A DNA stretch of 64,000 nt from Symbiodinium natans (Eukaryota > Sar > Dinophyceae > Suessiales > Symbiodiniaceae), in NCBI GenBank assembly GCA_905221605.1, contig CAJNDS010002098.1, positions 124,001 through 188,000 on the forward strand, read 5' to 3'. The translations under genes and the position numbers were made by a program. A model generated the notes under the pieces. It did not search any database and was not told where the DNA came from. It saw only the letters and a program-made list of their open reading frames with translations. Positions 37,201 through 43,215 of the stretch are shown here, piece by piece. Within the stretch, counting starts at the first letter, position 1. Each line of letters starts with the position of its first letter.

Positions 37201-38511
37201 CCTGGAAGCCAACATCTAAGGATATCCAAGGCCAGCAAAGCCCCCCAAGCCCCAGAGCCTAAACGCCACGCCCGAAACCCCCCAAGACTTTGACGCCTGG
37301 ATGTTGTCGAGAGCATTGACCACGCAGTCCAGGCTATCCCAGAACTCGTCGTCAAAGGTGTCTTCTGTGTCTGGCCCCACGCCTCAGGCCGCTCAAGCCC
37401 GTTCAAGTGGACAGAGGATTTGATTAAGAAGGTTTTGAAGGTTTCAGGACTGGGGCTCAGTGGGACTGCTTATGTCTAGGGCCCCATAGGGGCTGGGCAC
37501 TCCGAGGGCGAGCATGTCATGCTTTCCGGACATCTCAGAAGCGCACCCGAGACAGAAGAGACCACATATGAGGCGTCGGCCCAAACCACCCCCCCTAAGC
37601 CTCAAATTGTTTCTCATATGGGCTGGCGGCGTCTTCTCTCTGCTTCGTATGCTTTTCCAGTTTTCTTCTCTTCCTATGCCTATTCCGCTCAATTCGTCCG
37701 GGTGCGTTTCAGGATAAGCAGAAATCCGAAGTGCTTTCCCAGCGGCCTGGAGCAATGTTACTTTAGAGCTTTGTAGGGTTGAACTGGTTCCAAAAGCTTA
37801 ATAAAGTCGTGCGCGAATGTTCACAGTCTGGTGTTTTAGGGTCATGGGGCTTGGGGCTTGGGGGCTTAACCCGAAGCCCTAAACAACCACACTGAATCAC
37901 TGAAGGCAAGGGGCGTACTTCCATAGCTTCCACCTTCAGGTCGGCGTTCATCGCCTGCTTTTTTAAAGCGGCTTCTGGGCTTTCAGGCGCATCTTGAGGG
38001 TTTGCAGGTGCAGAGGAAACCCTAAACCCTAAACCTCTTTTATCGATACAGAAACCTCTCTAGCCATGCCGTAGTCGTTGCTTTGGAGGGCACCTCGCTC
38101 CTTCAAAACGCCGTTGCAACCCATTGAGGTGTGGCCACCGTCTTACAAGCAGGCTCTAAGTGGGGCTTCTTCCGTGTGTGCTGCGTGTCCTTCCGACAAG
38201 ACGTTTTTGCTTGGTAGTTTGCTTCATGTCTGCACAAACATCAATGCTACAGAAGACACTTTCGGGGCACCGAGGCAGAAACGTGGGAGAACTGCATTGA
38301 AATCTTAACCTACACACCAAGACCCTCATCCTCAACATTCAAACCCGAAACCCGAAACCCGAAACCCGAAACCCTAAACCCTAAATCCTAAACCCTAAAC
38401 CCTAAACCCATGGGCGGAAGCATCCCAGAGGGCTCTCTTTGCAGGCTTAAGAGCACCCTGTCCTTGGCAGCCCGCGCCGCCACCTGCGATTTCGAGCTGC
38501 CGACGTCCGTC
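17958..38511 (-). CDS. UBA1: ubiquitin-activating enzyme E1, 3' two-thirds of gene in 27 traced exons
   Basis: E1 adenylates ubiquitin, binds it as a thioester and passes it to E2 enzymes (cytosol and nucleus). Exons read on the minus strand follow the known E1 order: end of the active adenylation domain ([35 protein letters not shown]), the catalytic-Cys motif ([16 protein letters not shown], the Cys of SIPLC being the thioester residue), the Cys-domain helices ([20 protein letters not shown]), the crossover ([21 protein letters not shown]) and the C-terminal ubiquitin-fold domain that recruits E2 ([32 protein letters not shown]). Reading phase agrees at every junction between consecutive traced exons. 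About 1.46 kb of 20.5 kb is coding. Short pieces are unplaced between 36,958 and 35,514, between 23,549 and 21,218, and between 21,180 and 20,148. The N-terminal half (inactive adenylation domain, first catalytic Cys half) was not found up to 41 kb. Donors: 17 GC, 7 GT, 2 GA. UBA6-like E1 cannot be excluded. Confidence 0.93.
18720..18788 (-). CDS. UBA1: E1 exon 26
   Basis: [20 protein letters not shown] then TLE, equivalent to the TEIVxxVxK...LxLEL segment near the E1 C-terminus. Acceptor ctcctgag; GC donor GAG|GCACAC. Confidence 0.78.
18906..18970 (-). repeat. telomere-like CCCTAAA tract
   Basis: Degenerate CCCTAAA/CCCGAAA words in an E1 intron. Confidence 0.75.
19285..19303 (-). CDS. UBA1: E1 exon 25, 19-nt microexon (tentative)
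   Basis: Completes Ser then KRLQEK. Acceptor gcatag and GC donor AAG|GCTCGG; phases fit both neighbours. Only six codons, so chance is possible. Confidence 0.35.
19805..19857 (-). CDS. UBA1: E1 exon 24
   Basis: [17 protein letters not shown] plus TC of Ser, matching LEITMLSxGxSxLY in length and pattern. Acceptor gactttgcag; GT donor (TC|GTGCGC). Confidence 0.8.
20027..20087 (-). mobile_element. MITE-like hairpin, GGTTCTTAGTAGGG family
   Basis: The ends ggttcctagtaggaatt and attccctactaagaacc are near-perfect inverted repeats. Lies in the E1 intron 35 bp downstream (minus strand) of the exon 23 donor. A second copy is at 38,512-38,573. Confidence 0.7.
20122..20148 (-). CDS. UBA1: E1 exon 23
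   Basis: QFLDWLTAE, aligning with the TLxxFLDYF segment. GC donor GAG|GCACCG. It may start four bases earlier at 20,152. A ~57-nt poly-C on the minus strand precedes it. Confidence 0.65.
20161..20217 (+). repeat. poly-G tract, ~57 bp
   Basis: Nearly uninterrupted G with four C interruptions. On the minus strand this is a poly-C run just before the acceptor of E1 exon 23. Confidence 0.95.
20230..20340 (+). mobile_element. MITE copy, GGGATGTTCCCC family
   Basis: gggatgttcccgctt at one end and gggggaacatccca at the other; internal subterminal inverted words gaacagctcctaa/ttaaggagctgttc. In an intron of the E1 gene. Confidence 0.75.
20735..20792 (-). CDS. exon-like segment in the E1 intron (possible E1 or other)
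   Basis: Minus strand: [19 protein letters not shown] plus one base before GCAG|GTAGAC. The pattern is somewhat like the TLxxLL...L part of the ubiquitin-fold domain, but the phase does not fit exon 23, so membership in E1 is doubtful. Confidence 0.3.
21180..21218 (-). CDS. UBA1: E1 exon 22, start of ubiquitin-fold domain
   Basis: [13 protein letters not shown], the T-x-WD+ motif that opens the ubiquitin-fold domain. Acceptor aaaaagtcag; GC donor AAG|GCTTGG. A few residues expected before it are missing. Confidence 0.78.
23093..23179 (+). CDS. plus-strand exon inside an E1 intron (unidentified)
   Basis: Acceptor gtctgtgtgcag, donor GAT|GTGAGA (canonical). 29 codons: [20 protein letters not shown] then SRIWRMFAD. 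Antisense to E1 and lies in the intron between 21,218 and 23,549. Family not recognised. Confidence 0.42.
23549..23596 (-). CDS. UBA1: E1 exon 21
   Basis: [16 protein letters not shown], the YKNxFxNLALPxF motif. GT donor TGG|GTGCTG. Confidence 0.85.
23831..23920 (+). mobile_element. MITE copy, GGTAGCCCAGTAACC family
   Basis: The terminal words ggtagcccag and ctgggctacc are inverted repeats, with an AAGGGTGCCC-like core. Relatives at 28,765-28,860 and 55,571-55,682. In an E1 intron. Confidence 0.7.
23959..23997 (-). CDS. UBA1: E1 exon 20
   Basis: [13 protein letters not shown], equivalent to the GLxxLELxKxV segment. GT donor AAG|GTGCCT. Its acceptor is preceded by a poly-C tract on the minus strand (24,008-24,020). 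Confidence 0.78.
24045..24122 (+). mobile_element. degenerate MITE, GGGGTACC/TTATTATAAGGGG family
   Basis: Shares ggggtacctt, gggaatcctactatctgggg and aggggtccta words with copies near 10,127, 40,065 and 63,593. In an E1 intron. Confidence 0.5.
24522..24599 (+). CDS. plus-strand exon-like segment inside an E1 intron
   Basis: After cacacgcag reads [20 protein letters not shown] then AMFPDA, before a GC donor. Antisense to E1. Family unknown. Confidence 0.35.
24652..24755 (-). repeat. telomere-like CCCTAAA/CCTAAAC tract
   Basis: About a dozen degenerate heptamers (ccctaaaccctgaacccctaaa...) in the intron between E1 exons 19 and 20. Confidence 0.8.
24796..24861 (-). CDS. UBA1: E1 exon 19
   Basis: 22 codons containing [20 protein letters not shown], the most diagnostic E1 signature in the window. 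GT donor CTC|GTGAGC. Confidence 0.96.
24906..24963 (+). repeat. TTTAGGG tract
   Basis: Eight near-perfect TTTAGGG heptamers in the intron between E1 exons 18 and 19. Confidence 0.9.
25091..25133 (-). CDS. UBA1: E1 exon 18
   Basis: Completes Leu then [14 protein letters not shown], the NLRAxNYxI motif. GT donor AAG|GTGCCT. Confidence 0.92.
25363..25460 (+). CDS. plus-strand exon-like segment inside an E1 intron
   Basis: Possible acceptor gaggag, donor TCAAG|GTATCG. 32 codons including [20 protein letters not shown]. Antisense to E1, between exons 17 and 18. Confidence 0.33.
25863..25912 (-). CDS. UBA1: E1 exon 17
   Basis: [16 protein letters not shown] plus TT of Leu, the E1 DDDSNFHxxFIxAAxNL motif. 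Acceptor ctcgtttgttcag. GC donor (TTT|GCCGCG). Confidence 0.93.
26147..26266 (+). mobile_element. MITE, catatggggatttccg family
   Basis: The ends catatggggatttccg and cggaaacccccatatg are inverted repeats, with a gggggcaccc/gggtacccc core resembling the GGGGTACC family. Confidence 0.7.
26369..26443 (+). mobile_element. MITE copy, GGGATGTTCCCC family
   Basis: gatgttcccct at one end and aagggggaacatc at the other, with a ccccattaaggact core. Lies 17 bp from the donor of E1 exon 16. Confidence 0.7.
26460..26495 (-). CDS. UBA1: E1 exon 16
   Basis: [12 protein letters not shown], leading into the FEKDDxSNxH motif. GA donor AAG|GACCGC. A MITE begins 17 bp downstream of the donor (26,369-26,443). 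Confidence 0.82.
26556..26646 (+). mobile_element. degenerate MITE related to the GGGGTACC family
   Basis: Contains caataaggtacccctaatgtcg and flanking cccccgtgtgg; weak inverted ends. Confidence 0.4.
27366..27413 (-). CDS. UBA1: E1 exon 15
   Basis: [16 protein letters not shown], equivalent to the LxxLKxxLP...F segment. Acceptor tgttgtgag, donor AAG|GTGGGG. Confidence 0.72.
27462..27587 (+). CDS. small plus-strand ORF bounded by TTTAGGG tracts
   Basis: ATG opens directly after ggtttagtcag and closes at TAG inside ggcttaggg: 41 residues, [20 protein letters not shown] then [20 protein letters not shown]. Basic, GC3-rich codons. Antisense within the intron between E1 exons 14 and 15. It may be an exon rather than a complete gene. 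Confidence 0.33.
   Translation: MDKLFGSGGHDKKHKLELPLSLRTQPPDLFQKKPRQTFFGA
28109..28206 (+). mobile_element. MITE copy, GGGATGTTCCCC family, with 10-bp TSD
   Basis: tgggatgttcccc...gggggaacatcaca, flanked by direct repeats ggtttagggt at 28,099-28,108 and 28,207-28,216. The target was itself a telomere-like tract. Confidence 0.85.
28765..28860 (+). mobile_element. MITE copy, GGTAGCCC family
   Basis: ggtagcccgaaacc start and the core aagggtacccc...ggttggttactcctaagggaacctt shared with 55,571-55,682; the right end is degraded. Confidence 0.55.
28998..29045 (-). CDS. UBA1: E1 exon 14
   Basis: [16 protein letters not shown] (VPxFxPxxxxKIxV motif). Acceptor cactggcag. A GC donor follows AAG. An alternative GT donor at 28,961 would add 12 residues and gives a loop length closer to known E1s. 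Confidence 0.8.
29560..29615 (-). CDS. UBA1: E1 exon 13
   Basis: [18 protein letters not shown]; matches the region before VPxFxP. Phase 1 start joins exon 12 as Gly; GC donor AAG|GCCAAG. Confidence 0.8.
29914..29991 (+). mobile_element. 78-bp insert flanked by 25-bp duplication at an E1 splice donor
   Basis: The 25-bp blocks 29,889-29,913 and 29,992-30,016 (tgctccctggcctaggct core) match with one mismatch. They flank an insert whose right end, aggcccctatatta, is shared with the 15,025-15,115 element. The second block contains the exon 12 donor. Confidence 0.75.
30010..30079 (-). CDS. UBA1: E1 exon 12
   Basis: [20 protein letters not shown] plus TSL(G), the FDxxxxxHxxFxxAAANL motif. GC donor (G|GCCAGG), which lies inside a 25-bp duplication flanking a small insert. 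Confidence 0.9.
30564..30626 (-). repeat. perfect CCCTAAA telomere-like array
   Basis: About nine perfect heptamers, 40 bp from the 3' end (minus strand) of E1 exon 11, within the intron. Confidence 0.95.
30667..30726 (-). CDS. UBA1: E1 exon 11
   Basis: [20 protein letters not shown], the E1 PFWSGPKRxP motif. GC donor AAG|GCATGG. The acceptor (atcag|GTC) is inside the 10-bp target duplication of the adjacent MITE. Confidence 0.92.
30734..30840 (+). mobile_element. MITE copy, GGGATGTTCCCC family, with 10-bp TSD at E1 exon 11 acceptor
   Basis: gggatgttcccccttatac at one end and gtataagggggaacatcc at the other, with a C-tract centre. The 10-bp direct repeats gacctgatac at 30,724-30,733 and 30,841-30,850 include the acceptor (minus strand gtatcag|gtc), so the splice site is present on both sides of the element. 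Confidence 0.92.
31375..31423 (-). CDS. UBA1: E1 exon 10
   Basis: [16 protein letters not shown], the conserved IxQLLxxFPxD motif. GC donor; phase 2 start completes Trp from exon 9. Confidence 0.88.
31974..32032 (-). CDS. UBA1: E1 exon 9
   Basis: [19 protein letters not shown] plus TG of Trp; corresponds to the segment before the IxQLLxxFP motif. GC donor. Read-through would end at TAG 31,937-31,939. Confidence 0.75.
32207..32340 (+). mobile_element. MITE-like element, TAAGGAGGGACCC ends
   Basis: taaggagggacccctagaaggg faces cccttacaagggtccctccttta; the ~22-bp inverted ends are readily seen. In the intron between E1 exons 8 and 9 region. Confidence 0.7.
32383..32483 (-). CDS. UBA1: E1 exon 8
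   Basis: [20 protein letters not shown] followed by [13 protein letters not shown]; aligns with the weakly conserved helical part of the Cys domain. GT donor AAG|GTAGGG. Phase 1 joins exon 7 as Asp. Confidence 0.75.
32488..32526 (+). repeat. TTTAGGG tract
   Basis: About five perfect heptamers immediately upstream (minus strand) of the acceptor of E1 exon 8. Confidence 0.9.
32527..34080. other. long E1 intron, contents unassigned
   Basis: A minus-strand frame at 32,800-32,980 ([20 protein letters not shown]) is membrane-like but lacks convincing splice borders. Otherwise degenerate CCCTAAA words. Confidence 0.35.
34081..34241 (+). repeat. (GT)n followed by TTCGTG hexamer array
   Basis: gtgtgtgtgt then repeated ttcgtg with ttttcgtg variants, starting 13 bp beyond the E1 exon 7 donor. 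Confidence 0.95.
34254..34302 (-). CDS. UBA1: E1 exon 7
   Basis: [16 protein letters not shown] plus one base, the ARxxFExxF motif. The GC donor (G|GCACAT) lies beside a hexamer repeat array (34,081-34,241). Confidence 0.85.
34899..34934 (-). CDS. UBA1: E1 exon 6
   Basis: [12 protein letters not shown], the conserved FPNxIEHxIxWA motif directly after the catalytic Cys loop. Acceptor cctctcgtccag; GC donor TGG|GCCGCT. Confidence 0.9.
35476..35514 (-). CDS. UBA1: E1 exon 5, catalytic cysteine
   Basis: [13 protein letters not shown] contains the thioester-forming cysteine in the IPxCT context. GC donor AAG|GCGCCT, phase 0. The ~20-residue segment expected before it (TKGNxQVxxP region) was not located. 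Confidence 0.88.
36253..36331 (+). repeat. (TA)n-rich tract
   Basis: tatatgtatattatgtatac then a run of ~12 TA units; in the intron between E1 exons 4 and 5. Confidence 0.9.
36746..36760 (+). repeat. (GC)n tract
   Basis: gcgcgcgcgcgcgcc; possible Z-DNA-forming run. Confidence 0.85.
36853..36893 (-). repeat. CCCTAAA telomere-like tract
   Basis: About five heptamers, two perfect runs, 65 bp from E1 exon 4. Confidence 0.85.
36958..37019 (-). CDS. UBA1: E1 exon 4
   Basis: [20 protein letters not shown], nearly identical in pattern to the E1 [21 protein letters not shown] motif. Acceptor ttcccccacag; probable GC donor inside the Thr codon. Confidence 0.9.
37075..37190 (+). CDS. plus-strand exon nested in E1 intron 3
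   Basis: A strong acceptor (tatgtttcttgcag) is followed by [20 protein letters not shown] then [15 protein letters not shown]. Charged and coding-like. Lies wholly within the 277-nt intron between E1 exons 3 and 4 on the opposite strand. The donor is not fixed. Confidence 0.4.
37297..37382 (-). CDS. UBA1: E1 exon 3
   Basis: Begins (R)[14 protein letters not shown] and ends VVNALDNIQ, the conserved E1 stretch before the ARxYxDxxC motif. GC donor CAG|GCGTCA. Confidence 0.88.
37915..37954 (-). CDS. UBA1: E1 exon 2
   Basis: [13 protein letters not shown] plus the first base of Arg, corresponding to the xMNPxIxV segment of E1. GC donor, phase 1, which restores Arg at the next junction. Confidence 0.75.
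38341..38409 (-). repeat. CCCGAAA then CCCTAAA array
   Basis: Five CCCGAAA variants followed by CCCTAAA units, 53 bp from E1 exon 1; a variant telomere-type array. Confidence 0.92.
38463..38511 (-). CDS. UBA1: E1 exon 1 of those traced
   Basis: Encodes [16 protein letters not shown], matching the DVG-x-x-KS segment after NLNRQFLFR in adenylation domains. Ends AAG|GACAGG (GA donor, phase 0). Its acceptor (ctactgag) is the terminus of the inverted-repeat element 38,512-38,573. Confidence 0.75.
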
Positions 38512-38573
38512 CTCAGTAGGGAATGGATGGGTTTTCTATAGGGCCCCTAATTCCCTCATTCCCTACTAAGAAC
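38512..38573 (-). mobile_element. 62-bp MITE-like element forming the E1 exon 1 acceptor
   Basis: On the minus strand it begins GTTCTTAGTAGGGAATGAGG and ends TTCCCTACTGAG, directly before the exon. It therefore has GT at one end and AG at the other, as expected of an introner. Related to 20,027-20,087. Confidence 0.65.
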
Positions 38574-39116
38574 CAGGGGAAAAGGGCTCTCAGGTTTTCA
38601 GATGCACATAGGCGCACTCAGCTTAGCAACTTTGCCTGTGTGCTCAGCTTTGAGAGGCAGAAAGAATAGCAATGCAGTGGTACCAGAACCAAGTGCAGGC
38701 GCTGGCATTAGCGCGTGCTCATAAGTCTTTTGAGCTCTCTGGCCAGGGAGCCTCTACAGCCAATCCTAAACCACTCAAGTAGTTCTGGGCCTTCGGGCTT
38801 CCTTGTGTTTAGAGTCCCTAGGCAATCCCACAAACCCTAAACCCTCAACCCGCAACCCTAAAAACCCCTAACTTCGCGGCATGTTTTGGCTCGAGGTGTT
38901 CCGGGTCAGTGGTGCCCGTGAGGGATTTCGGGTTTTGTTCCCTAAGCCCTTAACGGTACTTCCAAACTTAGACCTGGCACCACACCACATTCCACGCTGG
39001 GCTTCATGGGATCTGTCGAGGTTTAACAGTCTACTGGGGTAATCTTTGCATAGTCAGCAGGCTGTCGATGCAAGGCAGCCATGCTACTTGGCAGGTAGAA
39101 CATTAAGCCCCAAAAC

Positions 39117-39195
39117 CTGCTGCCCAGCGGTGCCGCCAGGAATTCCGGCGGCAGCCGGTCGTTTGCAGGCGCTCATTTTCTGCGGCGATCTCGCA
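39117..39195 (-). CDS. candidate coiled-coil exon
   Basis: Acceptor ccaacctttttcag, donor GCAG|GTTTTG. 26 codons: CEIAAENERLQTTGCRRNSW then RHRWAA. Possibly the same gene as 39,490-39,672. Whether it belongs to the E1 transcript is unknown, but it does not resemble E1. Confidence 0.42.
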
Positions 39196-39489
39196 CTGAA
39201 AAAGGTTGGTGGCATGGAGCTTGGAGTTTTCGGCTTGAAAAGCGCGAGGGGGTTCAGGTTTTTATGACTTCAAGGCTGAAGGCTTAGCATTTTGGGGGTG
39301 CAGCCGGTGTTCTGGGAACTTAAAGACTAAAGTAACTAAAGCAGCATTACTTGAGGACCTCGGGTAGCCCTGGGGGTGCAGGGGGTGTTCTGGGAACTTG
39401 AGACTAAAGTTACTGAAGCAGCACTTTGTTACTTCGGCTGAACTCCAAGCTCGGCCACTGGTCGGAGGGCGCACCCCCGTTCATCCTTG

Positions 39490-39672
39490 CTCTTGTGCCC
39501 AGCATTCTTTTAGCTGCATCCAGGCCTCGTCGGCGTGCAAAACAGCATCGTTCGATTCCTGCAAACTCTTGAGCAAATCACCACGGACCCCACGCTCGCC
39601 AATCTGTCGTTGTTGTTGCAGGCTGTGATCCGCTGAAGAGCTACGCTGAGCTCGGGCGAGAAGTTCATGGCA
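39490..39672 (-). CDS. candidate coiled-coil exon
   Basis: Minus-strand frame after ttcgtacag: CHELLARAQRSSSADHSLQQ, QRQIGERGVRGDLLKSLQES, NDAVLHADEAWMQLKECW. Heptad-like Leu and charged residues. An alternative frame is partly open. Family unknown. Confidence 0.42.
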
Positions 39673-40060
39673 ACCTGTACGAAAGACAAGAAATGCGAGT
39701 TCTGCCGGCTTGGCGTCTGACATGCTGCGGCGTTACAGCTATAATTGAAAGCACCAGTGCATGACGGATGTGGCGACGCAATCCTTTGTTTACTGGGCTG
39801 CCATTCTTAGGCATCTTGAACCCCTGAGTCCGAGGCTGCCCTTCTCCAAGGCTTCCCATCCCTCTTGATCTGAACAAACAAAGCCAACACTGAAAGAAAC
39901 TGCGGGTTTGGGAGATCATGCACAAGTTCTGCATGTTGGCTCTCGAAATCTGCGATGCCTACGACGATGACGACGATGAAGAGGAGTCGGAATCGGAGCC
40001 TGGGTCGACGGGTGCAGGCTTTAAGAGACCAATGCGCCGCACTACGCATCTCCTACGGAG

Positions 40061-40165
40061 GTTTACGATATTAGGGGGTGCCCTATTGGGGTTCTTATTA
40101 TAAGGGGATCCCACTATCTGGGGGTGCAGATTAGGGGCCCCTTATTCTCGAAAATCCCCACTGTA
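40061..40165 (+). mobile_element. MITE copy, GGGGTACC/TTATTATAAGGGG family
   Basis: Inverted ends tttacgatattaggggg and ccccttattctcgaaaatcccc; core ttggggttcttattataagggg shared with 10,127 and 63,593. Confidence 0.6.
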
Positions 40166-41230
40166 TACAGCACCCGTGATTCCTTCAAAGAGGCCCCCCC
40201 GATTTGAAAGGAAATGTCGGTCTCGGTTCGGACGAAGGGTTTGCTCTAAGAACCTGAAAACTCGGTTCGGGGGGGGGGGGGGGCGGTAGACCTTCACGAA
40301 CGGTGCCCCGCTGTCACACAGCAAAACTTCTCAGAAGTTCAGCTCGGTGGTGGAGTTTCTCAACCAGAATGGGGATCCTGCTTGGCATGGCTGTTTAAGT
40401 GATGAAGGGTCTCAGGAAAGGACCAGTCTTCCAACCAGAGTGTAAAAGATAAGAGGCCTACACTCTAAGCCCTTCAGCCAACACTCGCATGCTACAACCT
40501 TCAGCAATCGGCCACCAATCTGCGATTCTTCGTCGCAATGTCAAAATTTGCCGCAAGCCCCCAAACCCTCCATTTTGAGACCGGGCTGCTAAACTACAAA
40601 GATCTGCGAAGCCTCGAAAATTATCAACGCCTCACCCAACCTTTCCACAACTCTCAGTCCGGCGCTTTCTGGATCCGATGCGGCCTGTCCGGCGTAACAC
40701 AAGCCCGACAGTAGTTACTTCAGTCTGAAGAGAACCTATTCTGTAGAATGTTTGAGAGCTCATGTTAAAAAAACCAAAATAAAACAGGAATATCAGCAGG
40801 CTTGACGGGGATTAGGGAACAGGTTTTCAGTCGGCTTGAGTGGCTAGAGGGTCCGCGAAGCACGTGCGCACGCTGTACGCTGAAGGAAAAGGAAGCGTGG
40901 CTTAGGGCATGGGCCGCCACACTACAAACATAACTTCAAACACATCTCTTGCCTCATCCTTGGCGTCCTTCAGAGACAGCCTCGGATGACAAACAGTACT
41001 AGGCGGCAAAGCTATGGGTGCTGAGCCTCCCAATCCTGCTGAGTGGCACTCTCCTTGCAGTTGTGCCCATTCGTTGAAGCACTTCACGGGCCACCTGCCA
41101 GAGGTGCACTGAGCAACGGCTTAAGCGTGCAGGGCTTCAGCAAAGCTCAGCAAAGTGATAAGAGTAACCCCCCTCAACAAATAGAAGTCATGGGGGGGAG
41201 GCAACTTAGGAGGGGGGGGGGGGGGGGTGG
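40166..41230. other. spacer, no gene supported
   Basis: G-tracts at 40,267-40,284 and 41,213-41,227. Short open frames without domains. Leads into the repeat block. Confidence 0.5.
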
Positions 41231-42126
41231 CTTAAATAGGGTCTATTTGGAAGCTGAGAGTCGTGTTTTGGTGTGGTAGATAGAAAGGAAAGGGCATGAT
41301 AAAGTAGCGAGAGGAGCTCTTCAATTCCCTTCCTTATCTCCTATGCTCTTTTCCTTCTTTATTGCAACAGGAGAAGACAGGAAAAGGGCTTCCATTCCCC
41401 ACTTGTTCTTCCTTTCTTGTGTTTTTGTCATTTAGAGGGGAACAGGAGAAGAGGAGGGAGAGAGAAGGAGAGGGGAGAGAGAACAGGAATCCAATTTCAG
41501 TGGAATAGCAAAGAAAAGAATAGAAGAGAGATGAATAGAGAAGAGGGAGAGACAAAACGAGGCGCTGAGAAGATGGCACTCTTCTTTATCTATCCTATCT
41601 CCCTTATCTCCTTTACCTTCCTAGGCTTTATCATTCAAGTTCTTTTCTTGTGTTTTATCAGTTAAACGGAAACAGAAGGAGAGAAGGGAACGGGAAGTGA
41701 GAGAGGAGAGACAAAAAGGAGGCCATTTTAATTTTCTGGAAGGGTACTGAACAGAAGAGAGGAGACAAGAAACAAGGAGACGGAGGAACACAACAAGGCG
41801 CAAAGAAGATGGCACTCTTCTTTATCTATCATCTCTCCCTTCCTTGTCTCTCCCTTTTCCCTCTATTATTAAAAAGGACAAGACCTCTTCGCAGATAGGT
41901 GCCCTCTCTCTTCTTCAGGAAGCCCCCTTGCCCTTATTTTGCTTGCCTTCTGAAACGACAAGGAAAACAACACATAGAAAGAGAGGAAATGGAATGAACC
42001 AATAGGCAATGGAGCTCTTCAATTTCTTTCCCTATCTCTTTTCTTCTTTTTTCATTCTTCATTCAACAAGGAAAAGAAGCTTCCTTTTGTGTGTTTTTGA
42101 GATTTAAAGGAGAACAAGAGAAGAGA

Positions 42127-42174
<48 letters not shown>

Positions 42175-42368
42175 GAGGAGAGATCAAAAGGAATGCAACT
42201 CTAAATGGAAGAGCAATGAAAAGAATGGAAGAGAAATGAGGACAGGCGAAATGCAAAAATCAGGCAAAGAGAAGACGGTGCTCGTTTTCATCTTTCCTCT
42301 GGTTCTTATTTTTCTCTTCTCTTGTTCATTTCCGTTAGAAAAAACAAAAGGAATAACAATGAACATGT

Positions 42369-43215
42369 AAGCAAACCCAGCTGATGCTCATGATTTTTTC
42401 CTTTCTCCCTCTCTCTCTCTCTCTCATATATGGGCGATGGAACGGGTGTCCTTGTTGGGCCGTTTCCTGCATCTTCAAGTGAGGAACCTAAGTGTTTTCT
42501 TTTGTTCGTTTGAAGACACAGAAAGCGATTAAAAGGGACGTCCATTTTGGATTGGCAGCCAACCTCTCTCTCCCTATATATGGGCGATGGAATGGGTTTC
42601 CTTTTTGATCGTTTTCTGCATCTTCAAGCGAGGAAAAGGGACACCCCATAAGAAAGCACTTAGGGTGTCCCTTTTGCTCGTTTGAAGACACAGCAAGCGA
42701 TCAAAAGGGACGCCCATTTTGGATTGGCAGCAAACCCAGCTGATGCTCATGATTTCTCTCTCTCCCCATATATGGGCGATGGAACGGGTGTCCTTCTTGG
42801 ATCGTTTTCTGCATCTTCAAGCGAAGAAAAGGGACACCACAAAAAAACACTTAGGGTGTCCCTTTTGCTCGTTTCAAGAAACAGAAAGCGATTAAAAGGG
42901 ACGCCCATTTTGGATCGGCAGCAAACCCAGCCGATGCTCATGATTTATCTCTGTCTATATATGGGCGATGGAACGGGTGTCCTTCTTGGATCGTTTTCTG
43001 CGTCTTCAAGCGAAGAAAAGGGACACCACAAGAAAACACTTAGTAAGGGTGCCCCTTTTGCTCGTTTCAAGACACAGAAAGCGATTAAAAGGGACGCCCA
43101 TTTTGGATCGGCAGCAAACCCAGCTGATGCTCATGATTTATCTCTGTCTATATATGGGAGATGGAACGGGTGTTCCTGATCGCTTTCTGCATCTTCAAGG
43201 GAGAAAGAAGGGCAC
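42369..43215 (+). repeat. ~190-bp tandem subrepeats, unit A
   Basis: Copies marked by gctgatgctcatgat at ~42,379, 42,737, 42,929 and 43,118, with a truncated copy near 42,557. Each has a (CT)n stretch, tatatgggcgatggaacggg, and the inverted words aaagggacacc/agggtgtccctt. Confidence 0.92.

Noticed and set aside
38884-38900. Relic of the dinoflagellate spliced leader (ttttggctcgag)
   Set aside because: Only about 11 bases resemble the leader 3' end, and no gene start lies next to it.
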